A stretch of 64,000 bases of DNA from Macquaria australasica (lineage: Eukaryota; Chordata; Actinopteri; Centrarchiformes; Percichthyidae): NCBI GenBank assembly GCA_005408345.1, contig SEMN01000010.1:2153501-2217500 (forward strand), read 5' to 3'. Within the stretch, counting starts at the first letter, position 1. Every line of letters starts with the position of its first letter. The translations under genes and the position numbers were made by a program. Positions 50,223 to 62,890 of this stretch are shown piece after piece. Under the pieces are notes generated by a model, which had not been told where the DNA came from, searched no databases, and worked only from the letters and a program-made list of their open reading frames with translations.

Positions 50223-52852
50223 AATGCCTGGGGCTGTCTCCTCTTTTACCTTCTCACCCTTGCTTTCAAGGCACAGGTCAGGCTACAGGCTAAACCTTCA
50301 TGCTGGGTTACAGCACACATAACACGCTATGGGGCTCTGGGACCAAACCAAGTCTCCCAGGATCCTCAGAGCCAGGGTACATTATCCTCCAAAGCCAGCC
50401 TATATTTTAGAGTTTATTCTGCGAAACACCCACTTAGATCTGATTGTAGCAGGCAGGACAATATGTGAACTATGGGGAGTGTTAAGAGGATGATATCGAG
50501 CACTTCATAAACAACTATTTAAATTTGATACAACATGTACAAAATGAAGCTTGATTGTGCAAAGTGATTAGTTTAGGATATTTGTCATTTCCTATGCTTT
50601 TCTAGTTTGAAACTCAGAGGCAGAGACCAATGACAGACCTTAAGTGATGTATTCCAGACAAACTGGAAATGTTAAAATGCAGAAATGGAAAAACCTTCCA
50701 CATATGTGATTAAAGTGTGCATGAACTGGTTAAAGCTTGGAATACTATTGTGGTGCATCAGCTAAAAATAGATATGCATGTATATGTATTCTAAATGGGA
50801 TATGTAAATCACTACAGTGTGAAGGACAAACAAATGCTTCTGACTGTAATTATTCAAGAAAAATATTGTCATGAAGGAGAATGAAATAAATCTTTCCGTC
50901 TTTTCTATGATTCTTTTTACCTTCAAATGTTTCTTTCACTTTTTACATTGATCATGATGAAGATGCACACTAAAAATCACTGGGTTAAAAGGTGAACCGC
51001 AGATGATAAACTTACTATGAATATTGTAATAAACCTCATATTAGGGCAGGTTTAATAGTTAGGGATCTTGTGATTAAATACAGGAAATCAATTAGGCAAT
51101 ATGCAGACACAGATAGATGTCATGATCATCTGTATTTCTATCAGAGAGAGAGAGAGATGGAGGCTGGTCTCCTGTGTCTGTAAGCCTCCAGGCCCTGCTT
51201 TCAACCCAGAATCAATGTTACTCCACTTAGAAGTAAATTGAAACAGTTTTTCCATCGAGTCCCCACCATTTTAATTTTCACCTGAAGGGGTCAGGGAGAG
51301 GACACTTTAGTGATGATGAAAGACATTTTCCCATTTTCACAGCCTGGTCACGCTTTGACACATCATTATCCCATTGACTTAATACATGGTTTCCCCTCTA
51401 CCTCACCCTACCTCCCTCGTCCATCAGCCTCCGTCTCTCTCTCTTTTACATCTACCTCCATATACATCTGCCTGTAGATCCCTGTATGCTTTCTCACAAC
51501 TCACCCCTACCATACCCCCCACAATGGTCCCTTAGCTTCCCATCTCTTAATCCTCTCTCCCCATCACTTTGTTCATCTACCTCCTCTCAGTTTTCGGCCA
51601 TTTCTTCTTCCCCCCAGATTCTCACACCTTTAATGCACTCCATCCATCTCCACATTGAGTGCCTCTTCTTTTATATCATCCTCCCCCTTTGTCATCCTCA
51701 CCCTGCGCCTTTTGTTTTCTCTGCTGCAGTTCCTTTAGTCTGTGCCAGATCCTCCTTCTTCCACTGTAGACAATTTAATGGCCCTAAAACAAAAATAAAA
51801 TCCCAGATTGAGTAAAGAGACACCTTAGCCTTTTTCTCTGCATTGTGCATTTCACTGCCAGAACAGTGTTTTCACTTCCAAGTCTTAATTGCCATCTATA
51901 ACACAAATATATAAGGGTCCCCTGCATATCGCTTCTGTACTGCTCTGCACTGGGGAAGAGCTTTGACGGCCCATTCTGGGAAAATTCTATAAGCACATTA
52001 ACAAATGCAGGCATGTGCGTGCACACACACATAGGAATAGATTCACATACTGTACAAACACACATATACAGTACATGCATGTACACACAACACATCAATA
52101 ATTACATGTCTGTTGACACACCTGTAGACAAACTCAGACATGTGGACACAGACATAAAAACACACTAAGATATAACATATCAATATCTGTATCTTATAGC
52201 ATTAACACTATTTGAACATCGTCACATATTACAAAAAAAACAGTATTGCTTTGCGCTGTAACACTCTGATACAACACTAATCAAGAGGTGAGCCTTTAGA
52301 AGGCACACCAGTTCCCCCAAGCGAGAGCAAAGAAAATCCAGTGACCCGGACAAGTTGTCCTGTGAGCCAACAGAACAAAATCACTGCACTGTGGAAACAT
52401 GCAGCAGTGCTGTTTCAGCACCACGGACAGCTACTGCCCAGTGGCAATGCACTCTGGAAGCTTATTACAGTAAGCAATGTTGTCAGCCTGATGTCCAGAA
52501 ATAATCATAGTTAAATACAGAATTCAATAAAGCTAATTAAACTGACGGTTTTTATATTATGATAATGTATTAATAAGTAGTACACTAAAAGTGTAATTTT
52601 TAACAACATATTGAAACATATTAACTCACAGTGGACTCAATTACAAATGATGTATTTGCAAATTACAATATAACTACAGTGGGATGATATAAAGCTGGTG
52701 CATTTTCCCTATATCTATCTTCTATTTGAATGTCAAATGCACTAGCAAGTTGTGGGCATTTTGTAATACCAAGTACACATTTTCTGTTTAATTTTGGAGT
52801 GTGGATGACCAAAACAATTAATATTCTCAAGCGAATTATCTGAACACCCTCG
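50220..52852. other. Noncoding DNA with a pyrimidine-rich tract
   Basis: Positions 51380-51760 are strongly C/T-rich on the plus strand and generate a Ser/Pro/Leu frame that I reject as coding. Positions 52010-52110 are an imperfect CA-rich repeat with 'tacagtacatgcatgtac'. No gene is recognised. Confidence 0.5.
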
Positions 52853-53010
52853 CACATTTGGGCATTTTGAGCCTTATTACTGCAGTCAGTGGAGAAATGA
52901 TGGGAGGCGAGGGAGAGAGATGCAACAAAAGTCTCCGGCTGGACTCGAACCAGGGGTGCTGCAGGTCATGGTTGGTGTCTCAACCCGTAAACTACAGGGG
53001 CACCCCAACC
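52853..53010 (-). mobile_element. tRNA-derived SINE
   Basis: Read on the minus strand, the head is tRNA-like: an A-box-like TAGTTTACGGG (52994-52984) and a perfect B box GGTTCGAGTCC (52951-52941) at normal spacing, with a T-stem CTGG/CCAG around it. The 5' and 3' acceptor arms no longer pair, so it is not a functional tRNA. After the tRNA part comes 'cttttgttgcat', a CT-rich stretch, and a tail with 'aataaggctcaaaatgcccaaat'. This head-body-tail order matches a common fish tRNA-SINE. It has no obvious flanking duplication. Confidence 0.75.
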
Positions 53011-56009
53011 TACACTATTTAGTATAGGTCCTTGGTGTTGAGTCAGCTGGTTGTAAAAGCTGATCATCAATGGTGCAGGGTTCTCTCTATACTCATGGTT
53101 ATCTCTATAAGAGTTGATCAAGATCAGAAGAAAACCTTTTCCATCAGTTGACTAGCTGACCAGGTACAGTATAATCCAGGTGCAGCAGCATGGCATTGGA
53201 AAGCAATTGTTAGGCAGAGGTTGTACATCTGTTCCTTTGTGGTGAGCCTCATCTGTTAGGACTGTTGTCAGTACAGGGCCTTTAATGTCTGCCTTGTTTT
53301 CTTGAAACAAAACAATTTAATGTAAAATCCAGTCATTATTTTACTTTTTCCTATTTGTTGGTTAAAGGTTTTACATGGACTCCAACATCCTGTGCCAGGT
53401 AGTTGCTGTGGCCAGCTCAGCACTAACTCTGTCCTTTATGACCCATCCATATTTTAATGGAAGGAAGTGGTGTGTGGGCGTTGAGCGAGGGAGGGCCACT
53501 GTGGAAGCTCTCTGCGCCCAGGATAATTAAATCAAGCTTTAAAATGTAAATATACCATAAAACAATATTGAGCTCCACTGGTTTTAATTGATGCCCGTCC
53601 TGAATGCTCGATGAGGCTGTTAATTTTGACTGATGGCTCACTACAGCCGCATGATCACTGACAGCAGGCCTGGAGATGGAAACCATCATACTCCCTCACG
53701 GAGAGTCAGGAGTGGACATGATCAGGAACATTTGAGGGTGGAATACCAAAGTTGTGCAATTGTTGCAATATCAATAGATGTGATTGCTCTGCCTATCAAA
53801 AAAAAGTTTCTCAGACAGTGACGTACAATACACAAACCACAGACACAAACACGTCTACAAACACACACAGCCTCCTGTATGTGTCATCCAGTGTCCCCTG
53901 TGATCATTTAACTAATTCCAACACAGCAGAGGGGGTGCACATATGCCAGAATGAGGCATGGCGTGCCAGGTCTCACATGTGTTACGAGTGTCAGCCAAAA
54001 CCCCCAACCGTCCTCCCACACCTCCATCTTTAACCACCGCCATACACAACAAGCACTATGACCAGGCTCTATGCCATGCAGACAGACCGGGTCCTACTGG
54101 GTGAGAAAGGCAGACTTAAGTTGATGTCATATCGGTAACCAATGACAGTCCAATTTACAGTGCCTGCACAGAGCAGCAATGAATTGATTTATTTATAACC
54201 CCCCCTATGTTGGTATTTTCTGCCAAGCTTTAGAAAATTCCATTTGACTGATGTGGGTTTTGAAGGCCGATACAAATACTGACATTTTCAAAGCCATATA
54301 TCTAGAAGCTGTTTTCAGTGTATTTAAATCTGACCATTAATGTAAAAGGTAATAAATATCTGTATCAAATATATCATTATGATGGTAATAAAACTGTATT
54401 CAATTCTCTTTGGTTGGGGGTTTTGTGGAGGTTACTAACAGTTATACAAGAAATTATTAAAAGCTGCTGCATATTATATAATTATATTAATTGGTACATT
54501 AGCTTAATTCTCTGTTGTAAACAGCTGTACACATTATGGGCTATGGGCTGACCATTGCTTACTACATACTGTACTGTACAGTCACCGTGTTTATATGCAC
54601 TTCATTGTGCAGTTCTTGTGTGTGTGCGCATGTGTGAAAGTTCAGATAGTGATTTATTAATGAAGGAAAGGCCTTTTCTATTCATCCCTCACTGCTTCAA
54701 TAGTCTTTACCAGAGCCAAAAAAAAGGAAATATATAATTCACAAGTGCTAATATAGTGGCCCTTGTGTATTGTTGAGAACAGTGGTGTGATGTAACTTAT
54801 AATGATAATGCATCATGATGAACTTGCATTTAAGAACTGTTACTGCAGATACATTAGTGAAAAACATTTTCTTTAAGAATATGGTTTAGCTACTGCAGGA
54901 GAGAGAGCCCATTACAACTACTGTGGATCTTGGGTCGTTAATGGTGCGTAGGCTGTACAGTCTCCAAGTACCTGTTATAGACTTGGATAGGCTTCTTGAA
55001 GTTAGTTAGTTAATGCTGAAGACAGATGTGAACTTGCCAAGAACGCAGGTGCTCACTCTTCTCTTCCTCCTGTTGTCTTCCCCCTTCTCTCGCTCTTCCT
55101 CCCCCACAGTCTCCCAGGCTGACTTTGCTACCTTTCGTCATCTCTTCTCATCTTGTCCTCCAGGCAGCCTCCCTCCCTACTCTCTGCATCATCTCTTTAT
55201 GTCCTTTTGCCTCATATTTTCTATACCTATTAAAGTCCTCTGTATATCCCTCTCTTCCTCCTCTGTCTGCCCATCATCATTCCCTCTATGTACCCTCTCT
55301 ACTGTCCTCCTGAATTTACTTCTATGCATCTCTCCTGCTTTCATAATCTAGAGTAGGTAGAGACATTTTTTTTTTAATGACAATGATGTTTGACAGTGAC
55401 GATAACCATGATCGTCTGTTCATGTTGTGCCTTTTAGTCTTTTATGTAACACTTAATATCTACTGAAAAATCAATTGGTTGGTTTGAAAAATAAAAGTTA
55501 AATTTTATTTGTTCAGGTCTCATTGCCAACTGAGTCAGCTCTTCTCCCATGGGAAACCCTCATTACAGTATGTTCAAATTTCTTCAATTTCATACTCAAG
55601 GCATAATGCATAAAAGCAGCAGAATTTCTGTGTTAAAACCGTAGCGTCCTTATTTGAACCTCTGCTGCTGTCTGCAGAAAAAGAATGCATGTGTAGATTT
55701 TCCACTATAATTGTAACTTCATTGTAAATTTCTTATTAAATAGTTGGAAAATACATTTAAAATTGTCAGTGTTTGATTCAGTGCATTATGCCTTTAAATA
55801 GAGAAATCCATTATCACTCCTGCGTGGTTGCTGGTTTGGTTTAAACTGACATTTAAAATTACATTAAGCCTTAACCTAAAAGAAGGTGGCTGTGTTGCTG
55901 ACTTCTATAAAAAAAAGAAGAACCTCTAGAATTTGAACTTTTCACACAACTACGTGACTTCCCTCAGCTTCGGGGGATAAAGAGCTGTAGTACCCAGATT
56001 AGTGTTCAT
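53011..56009. other. Noncoding DNA
   Basis: Positions 53580-53720 are a small CpG-retaining block, possibly conserved. At 54058-54100 a short frame ends at TGG|GTGAGA, a strong donor-like site, but a stop lies just upstream in frame and there is no acceptor. Positions 55055-55340 are pyrimidine-rich with an acceptor-like CCCCCACAG at 55108, lacking a matching donor. No gene is recognised. Confidence 0.45.
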
Positions 56010-56300
56010 CTTAACTAATTATCCACCGCTAATTAATGTGAAGAAAAACCAATCAAAGTGGCTACACCTGTCTAATTATATACAAGTCAAACTGTGTGGG
56101 GTTGGATCCAAGAAAAGGTGAGTGATGATGGTCTCAAGGCAATGCTGACAACCTGTTTAATTAGATTAAATAGGAAGTTGTTAATTAATTAGTGTACCAT
56201 GGTTGACCGGCATTGGATTCTTCATGGCCAGAGTTGGTGGGTGCTTTGAAGACCTGTGGTATAAAAGCTTCTCAGGAACACTGAGAATCTTACAAGAACA
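56010..56300 (+). promoter_or_regulatory. Cluster of homeodomain sites next to a TATA box
   Basis: Between about 56010 and 56200 there are at least five TAATTA-type words ('aactaattatcc', 'gctaattaatg', 'tctaattatat', 'tttaattagatt', 'gttaattaattagtg') plus an AATCAAAG TCF/LEF-type site. A TATA box, TATAAAAG, follows at 56260-56267 in 'gtggtataaaagcttc'. Sequence downstream has no convincing coding frame (the first ATG is followed by a stop after two codons). This looks like a homeobox-responsive enhancer or promoter, but it is based on motifs only and such AT-rich words also occur by chance. Confidence 0.4.
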
Positions 56301-56495
56301 TTTACTTTACTGTTTTCTGATGTCCTAACAACTCCAAAAATAGTTCTGAGGAAAAATTAAATGTGAACTTTTAAAGGATAAGTCTGAGTCAGCCAGATAC
56401 AGTGGGTATCTTCCAAAGTTTCAGTCTTTTTAGTTTAAAATGTCCCCTCTCCATCTTACTGTATCTCTGCTGCAGCTCAGCAAGGAAACAATAAG
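56301..56495. other. Noncoding spacer
   Basis: No motif or frame of note. Confidence 0.5.
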
Positions 56496-56981
56496 TGCGT
56501 TTCCATCCACCTGATTTTAATGGGCACTTTCAATTTACATATTAACACCAGAAACTTGAAAAAAAAAAAAGGTCAAAATATTACAAAGTTTTTACATGTG
56601 ACTGAGGTGAAAAAGTTGGTGTATTGAAAAAAAACTAAATGCGAATAAGCGCAATGGACATAGACTTAGCAAAATAAATCCTGACGTTCATGTAGAATGG
56701 TGACTTATTTGCCACTTCACTGAAGAGATGAAAAATAATGACCGATGGGGAGACTGCAAAGTTCCTCAAATTAATGTATGAAATAAACAAATGCAATATT
56801 TTCATCACGTTTTCCACATGGTTTTCTGTTGTTTGAGATTTGAGCCATTTTGGCTCTCTGACTCACTCTTTTAATGATGTCATTATTTATTATTAATTAT
56901 ACGTGATGATGATAATATAGTTAATTATGTCAATTATGCACTCAATTTGGATGAAACTTCACTGGTGCCCATGGAAACACA
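56496..56981. mobile_element. Probable degenerate inverted-repeat element
   Basis: The left end TGCGTTTCCAT and the reverse complement of the right end TGTGTTTCCAT match at 10 of 11 positions. The next bases (…CCACC / GGGCACC) are only weakly alike. 'tgcgtttccatccac' is a phrase I associate with fish hAT-like MITEs. No clear target duplication and no transposase frame. Confidence 0.45.
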
Positions 56982-59009
56982 AAGTGTGAATTTGTATTAA
57001 AAATTAGGAATAAGGACTTTAGGTTTTGGCCCATCTTTTACAGTGTAGTTGCACTAGGAAGGGATCACTTCACAGCTATTATGATGGGAGGAATGATGAC
57101 ACCTACCATCAACTCTTTCAACATACATGTGGGCATGTGAGTATTGCATTAAGATAGACCTGAATACTAGCAAACATATCCTTTAAGTTGGCTTACTTTA
57201 CCATGAAAACATAAAATGTATGACCTAACAAAAACTCAGATCTCCAAACTAAAATTGAGCATTAAGGCTTGTAGTGTGAGTGTAGCCTTCAGTAGACACG
57301 ACATGTTCCTGAGTCAGAAAGTAACAACTGTGATCACTTGGATTCAAAATCAGTGTCACAAAACAGTCTTTTCAAACTTCTAATTTAAAAACCTAAAACT
57401 GCTCATTGCATCACACATTTTCTTCACTCTAGTTATCTCCATCCCACGCTGAAGTGTTTCTGTCTCACCCTCCAGGCTGCAAAGTGAGCCTCAAAATAAC
57501 TGCTCTTTTCAGTTTTCAAACCCAAGGCAACATAGGAAATAAATAGCTCTGCTTTGTCCATCATCAGTACGGTCCAGAGGGAACCTGAAACCTGGGACTT
57601 GGTTCCCATTGGCACTTGTGTTGGCATCGTAAGAGCTGCTGCCTGGGGGCTGTTGATAGAGTGGCTCCTGTGCTGTAAAGGAGCTGATTGAAATCAACTG
57701 GAAATCAACCCCCTCCACCTCTCGCTTCACTTTTCAGCAGAGCAGGCTCCAGATGGTGCTGCCATTTACGTCTCTTTTTATTTTGCTTTACTGGCACAAA
57801 GGCAACTGGCATTGAGAAAAAAGAAGGGGGGAAAGAAGCATACGGTGCCCCTCTTTTATGAGGAGGCCAGGAAGGAGAAAGAGACTACCCTTCACCACAG
57901 GGTGTCAAAATACTCTCCAGGATGTGAAACTGGTGTAATGTTCAGAAATATGGAGTTGGAGGTGGTAGATGCATGCATCATCTCTACAGGGGCCCTCAAT
58001 TTAATATCTAAAATATTACAGCACTTAATCCAAAGCAATTATGACTATATTGAACATTTCTGCACCCCACAATTTATGTCCAATGCTATTGTTCAGTGCT
58101 AATGCAGGACATCGTGTGTCCTTTATGTAGTGAGGCGGATTGTAAGGGTGTGGAGGTCGGCATGGTGATTATAAAGCACAATCTTTTAGTTGCCTAAACT
58201 TAACCATACCTTAACCATAACAATGATCTTTCCCTAACCTCATCCATATCATAGTTTCTATGTACAGATATTGTACAAATGTTGGCATTGATTGGACATT
58301 GAAAAAACATTGTCAATGACAGTCTGAGGTCTTTCAGAATCTTCTCATATCAAAATTCTTGGCTGGCGATGACAAATCAGTTTAAACATTAAATATCGAA
58401 AATGTGTTACTATCATTTTAAAATTAATCAAATATGATGTAATGTAATATGAGAAGCATACCCAGATTTAATCAGTCACACCTTTTTATTCATGAATATA
58501 TTATTTAGAAGTGACACAAGTAAACATTTTAGATCACTGCCAGTACAGAAATGTAAAATTAGTAAAACAGTATATGATGGTTTGACTGTTTATTAGCGAC
58601 ACCTGGTTAAAATACATTCAATACAATAGATCTGAAATGACTTTGACCGTAAGCTTATAATGTTTAGGTTTTGGTGACATTTTGCCAGTTATATAATGTA
58701 GTATTATTTAATTATGCTGCATTTTATTTGAAAGGTGTCCACCCCATGTCCAAAGGATTTAAGTTGTTGTGGTTAAGTTTGTGTATTTTATTTAACTCTT
58801 TATCCATATTTTTTAACTTATATTACCAAACCGAACAGCTCTTATGTGATTGTAGATATTGTTTCCAACCAATACAGGGCTATAATTACTTCATATATAA
58901 ATGTATGTTTTTTTAGGGAACTAATTGTAACAGCTACACTACATTTAGCACAATTAGTATAATAAGTAATTTGTTCACTTTTAACCAAAGTAAAATTTCT
59001 GCAGCAATG
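56982..59009. other. Noncoding DNA
   Basis: A minus-strand frame at 57509-57730 reads as compositionally protein-like (Gln/Ser/Asp/Asn-rich) but has no ATG context and no good donor, so it is at most an unproven exon. Positions 57570-57720 could instead be conserved noncoding DNA. Nothing else is recognised. Confidence 0.4.
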
Positions 59010-59330
59010 TCCAGTGGTCCTTCCACTTCTGTCTGTGAATATGGCAGAGCAGGACGAGCAGACACACTGCTGCTCAGCTGAGTCTATGGCCCCCACCCCC
59101 TTCCCCCACATTGTCAGTGCGTTCGGCGTGTGTTTGTTTTGCGTTGTTTTGATCGCCGATGCTTGTGTGTTTGGGCTGTGCTGGCTGGGTGGTGAGCGTG
59201 CCTGGTGCAGAGCTGATGGCGTGCCAAGTGCTCCCTGCGGGCCGGCTGTGCCTTCCACTCTGCTCAGCCACCGTGAACGCCGAGCCGACAGACTGCTGCA
59301 GGGGGAACACCACTTCCTCTCTCCTTCTCT
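59010..59330. promoter_or_regulatory. Local CpG-rich segment
   Basis: About 300 bp with many CpGs ('gtgcgttcggcgtg', 'gatcgccgat', 'gtgaacgccgagccgac'), next to a CT-rich tract (59320-59450). Frames exist on both strands but none is recognisable. A promoter, an enhancer or a conserved element are all possible. No transcription start or splice signal pair is evident. Confidence 0.35.
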
Positions 59331-59923
59331 TTCTCTCTCACATAGGCCTACACATCCCCCTCCCTCCTTCCTCCCATCCCCTCCCCATTTTTTTTCTCTT
59401 CTTACATTTTTTTTCCCCCCACTCTTCCATTCCTTTTCTTGTTCCTCCAGAGACCCATTTTTGGTAAAGTCAAATTTAAAGATCGATTTGAAGATTTTTA
59501 GGTTGTAAGATTTTTTAAAATTTTGTTCAAGTTCTTTGGGTACAGCAGTTTAAAGAGATTTATGACTCTGTAATCAAAGTGAAACCTGTAAAAAGCAGAT
59601 AATGTGGTGTACATTTTGAAAATGACTTCTGATGTTAGGTGCATTGTCTATCTAGATAATAATTGTATTTTTCTATTCCATTACGGTGAGCTTCCCTGCA
59701 AATAATTCTAAATGATTACAGAAAATGTATCTCTCCTATCACCCATATCTATTTTGGTGGTGGCTTCTGGGTGGTGTGCTAGTTATGTCTTGCTATCTGT
59801 AAGAGCAGTCACAACACGTTATTGCTGGGGTTCTGAGTTGTTCTTATTTATCTCCATAGCTGCTCCTGTCCCATTAGGTTTAGCTGGAAACCCCTGCCCC
59901 AGCTCTGAATTGAAGTACCTACT
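59331..59923. other. Noncoding DNA with C/T tract
   Basis: Positions 59320-59450 are C/T-rich with runs of T and C, and the rest is AT-rich. No gene is recognised. Confidence 0.5.
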
Positions 59924-59975
59924 GTTAATTAACATTTAGCTCTAATTACCAGGCTCATTAAAGCATCGAATTAGC
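59924..59975. promoter_or_regulatory. Small cluster of homeodomain-type sites
   Basis: Within about 50 bp: GTTAATTAAC, CTAATTAC, CTCATTAAAG and GAATTAGC. Four ATTA cores in close succession suggest a homeodomain-responsive element, but low-complexity AT bias could explain it. Confidence 0.3.
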
Positions 59976-60096
59976 AGCAAAATTCTTTCAGCCTCCTCTG
60001 TGCTTAATCGTTAAGCAAATGGCGCGTCACAAGTTTGAAGTGATTACTATAGAGATGTAAGTGCCACGGCCCCATGAAATGTCCCTCAGCTGCCCT

Positions 60097-60117
60097 AAAA
60101 AAAAAAAAAAAAAAAAA
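60097..60117 (+). repeat. Poly-A tract
   Basis: About 21 consecutive A after 'ctgccct'. It could be a retroposon tail, but the sequence upstream is not a recognised element. Confidence 0.85.
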
Positions 60118-61601
60118 GAAAGTAAGGACTGGAAGCAATTTACTTCCACTTGGTGGGAAAGCTGTTTTGTGTGTGCATGAAGAGGTCAGTTCTAGCTTCA
60201 AACATCACACAGCTATTATTCTAGTGCTACACGCCGTGAGAAACAGCTTCTCCAGAAGGTCAACAACATTTACATCCAAAAAAAAAAACAGGCTGACAGC
60301 TGCTTACCTGTCAAGCTAATGCAAACTTCTCAAACATTTGGGTCACTCCTACTACAGTCCCCCATTTGCACACACACACACACACACATTCACTCTTGTC
60401 TGTAGGTTTGTGTATCGACTTATGCATATCTTAGTTTACATATACATGCATAAAGTGTACACCAGAAAACACAAACACACACATATTGACATACACACAG
60501 TGCTGCTTGGTATTAAGGAGGTCAAGATTAAACAGCTCTTTCATTGGTTGATCCTCCCAGGTCACAACCTTGAATAGGTAATGTCAGATTAATTGATACT
60601 TCTGAGGGAATGTATACAGCACATTAACTAGGGATAAATAATTCTGACATGCAGATAAACACACATTTACACACTGCGGTGCACACATGTACCACCATGC
60701 CCCCACAAACTGAAACTGGCCTTTACAACTTTGCAACTGAGACAAATGTGCGTGATTTGAAGTGGTGCAGAACAACACAGTCATGCTGGAGCATATTAAA
60801 CAATGCCCAAGTCTGTTAATTCATGCATGCCTGATTCTAATTTGAATTATATGCTGTAACAAGGACTCTTTTGGGCCGAATCAGTCAGCAGCTGTAATAT
60901 AGAATGCTACATTACAAGCAAAGTCTATGTTGACTTGTCAATCACAATGACACTTTGCTGTGTAGGTGCCAATTTTCATAATGTAAAGAACCAGTTAAAA
61001 TAAGTAGCCTTGTAAACATGCATTACCATTACATAAATATGGTTTCTTTAATAATAAGTTGACACAGTAAGAAAATAAACAATAGCATATTAAAAACTCA
61101 TTTGATTTATTTGTCAATTTGTTAATGCAAACTAGAGTTTCTCTAATAACAGGTAACATTGCATTACACCTTACTTAAGTATTTGGCCTGGTGCAAAACT
61201 CCCATGTGCCTGTCTGCCTGCCTGCCTCTCAATCAGTTTGGAGATGACCTGTCTCATGAATAAAATTCTTCTGTGGGCTTAAAAAAAAGTCTAATTATAA
61301 ATAAAAGTAGATTACTCAACAGAGTAAAAACCGAGATTGGGATTTTAAGCTCACTGAAAAGTCGGAGGAAGTTCCCTGGTGCAGGGCACATGGTTAGAGA
61401 TGCCATGGGTGTTTTACTGAAAAGCAGCAGGAGACGGAGTTAATGTGGTGTATCGCTATCCGAAAGACCTGCTCCTATTACAAGCCACTCATCTCCAACA
61501 AACTCTCCCATGACTCTTTCTACCTCCATACTTCTATTTCTATCCATCTCTCTAGGTCTCACCTCTCTCCATTTCATGGCTGTTTTCTTCCTCTATTTGC
61601 T
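60118..61601. other. Noncoding DNA
   Basis: A short CA run near 60369-60390 and TG/CA-rich sequence to 60500. The rest is ordinary. Nothing recognised. Confidence 0.5.
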
Positions 61602-61623
61602 TGACAAGACAATGGGTAATAAC
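61602..61623 (+). repeat. 22-nt direct repeat, copy 1
   Basis: Begins TGACAAGACAATGGG and ends TAATAAC. Identical over 22 bases to 63918-63939, while the flanks of the two copies differ. Confidence 0.9.
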
Positions 61624-62839
61624 CCTGGAATAGCACAGAGACCGGCAAATGAGAGTAATCAAGCTGTCTTGTCCTGGTGGCGTTCAGGTTCACTCATCAA
61701 ACCCTAATTATCACCCTGGAAACCAATGTTCCGCTTTAATTGTTCTGATGAATGAAATATTACAGAGAGGAGTCGGGCTGCAGCCGAGCGGAATAACAGC
61801 TTTTAGCCATAAAACACTGCAGAGGAGGAGGAGGACGATGACGACGAGGAGGAGGACTGAAGGTGACTCAGGAGAGAACGAGACAGTGTGAGAGAGCTGG
61901 CAAAAGTAATGGATAAACAGAGTTCAGCATGACAGATGTGAGGAAAAGAAGAAAAGAGAAATCGGGAAAAGAAGGAAAGAACTGGTTGAGACAAACTGGA
62001 AAAATGACAGCAACAACGTTCAGGGAGCCAAGCAAATGACTCAGACTGAGAATGTTTAAGTGCGGTCTAATTGCTGCAAGATAGCACACAAGGAGGTGTC
62101 TGGCCAGTTATCGAGACAGATTGCACCCAGAGGTTTTTTACATGGCTCCCAGCTGAGTTGTTCCATGTAAAAAAGCACTGAATTATTGGACCTGCATTCC
62201 CATAAACAGTCCTGTATGGCTCCCTATTGACAAAGAACATCAGTAATCAAATCCCAAATACTGTATATCAGAGGTAAACATCATATTTATTTGAATAAAA
62301 TATTATCTTTCATTTCATTATCTTTTTGGCACTCATCATAGAATTAGATGTTGTGCCTAAAGTTATTTCTTCTTTTGCTGCTTTCTCTGATTTGATTTGA
62401 AGATGTCGCACACAAAACAAACTTCCAGATAAAAAACCAGGAGGGCATGAAATGAGACTGTTGCACACAACATCTGCCAAGCCCACCATCTTTGTGCATT
62501 TGAAATTGTTCCTTAAGGCTGTCAAATGAATGCATCCTCTCCACTCGTGCACACACACGCACACACATATATATATGCACACACACCTCTTGTTGTCTGA
62601 CTACATATGTGAACGCCTGAATTTGTACCCAGACACCTTGCCATAATACATTGGTGCAAGGGGGAGCACGCATTCATCAATAATAGAGCGTATGGGACAT
62701 ATCCGCAGGGGTTTGTAGCATTATTGATATCACTTCCTCCCCGACCCCCAGTTGTTCCCAGTTCAGAAACAGCGGGGGTGGAGCCATAGGGAGAACAGAG
62801 GGATATGGCTGACAGAGTAAGAGTAGCAGGAGTCTGGCC

Positions 62840-62841
<2 letters not shown>
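61624..62841. other. Noncoding DNA with a GAG/GAC trinucleotide stretch
   Basis: Positions 61819-61858 are GAG/GAC-rich ('gaggaggaggaggacgatgacgac'), giving Ser- or Glu/Arg-rich frames on each strand that are not genes. Positions 62550-62586 are CA/TA-rich. No gene is recognised. Confidence 0.5.

Positions 62842-62888
<47 letters not shown>
62842..62888 (+). repeat. (CA)n microsatellite
   Basis: An uninterrupted CA run of about 23 units. Confidence 0.95.

Positions 62889-62890
<2 letters not shown>

Noticed and set aside
49993..50468. Three overlapping frames with long Cys-Val runs
   Set aside because: Generated entirely by the (TG)n microsatellite.
51486..51815. Ser/Pro/Leu-rich plus-strand frame
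   Set aside because: Produced by a C/T-rich tract. No start or splice context.
52934..53006. Functional tRNA gene
   Set aside because: A and B boxes are present, but the acceptor arms do not pair and a SINE body and tail follow.
54058..54100. Short exon-like segment ending at TGG|GTGAGA
   Set aside because: An in-frame TAA lies just upstream, with no acceptor, so it cannot be an internal exon in that frame. A first exon is possible but unsupported.
55013..55351. Ser/Pro/Leu-rich frame with an acceptor-like CCCCCACAG inside
   Set aside because: C/T-rich tract explains both the frame and the acceptor resemblance. No donor follows.
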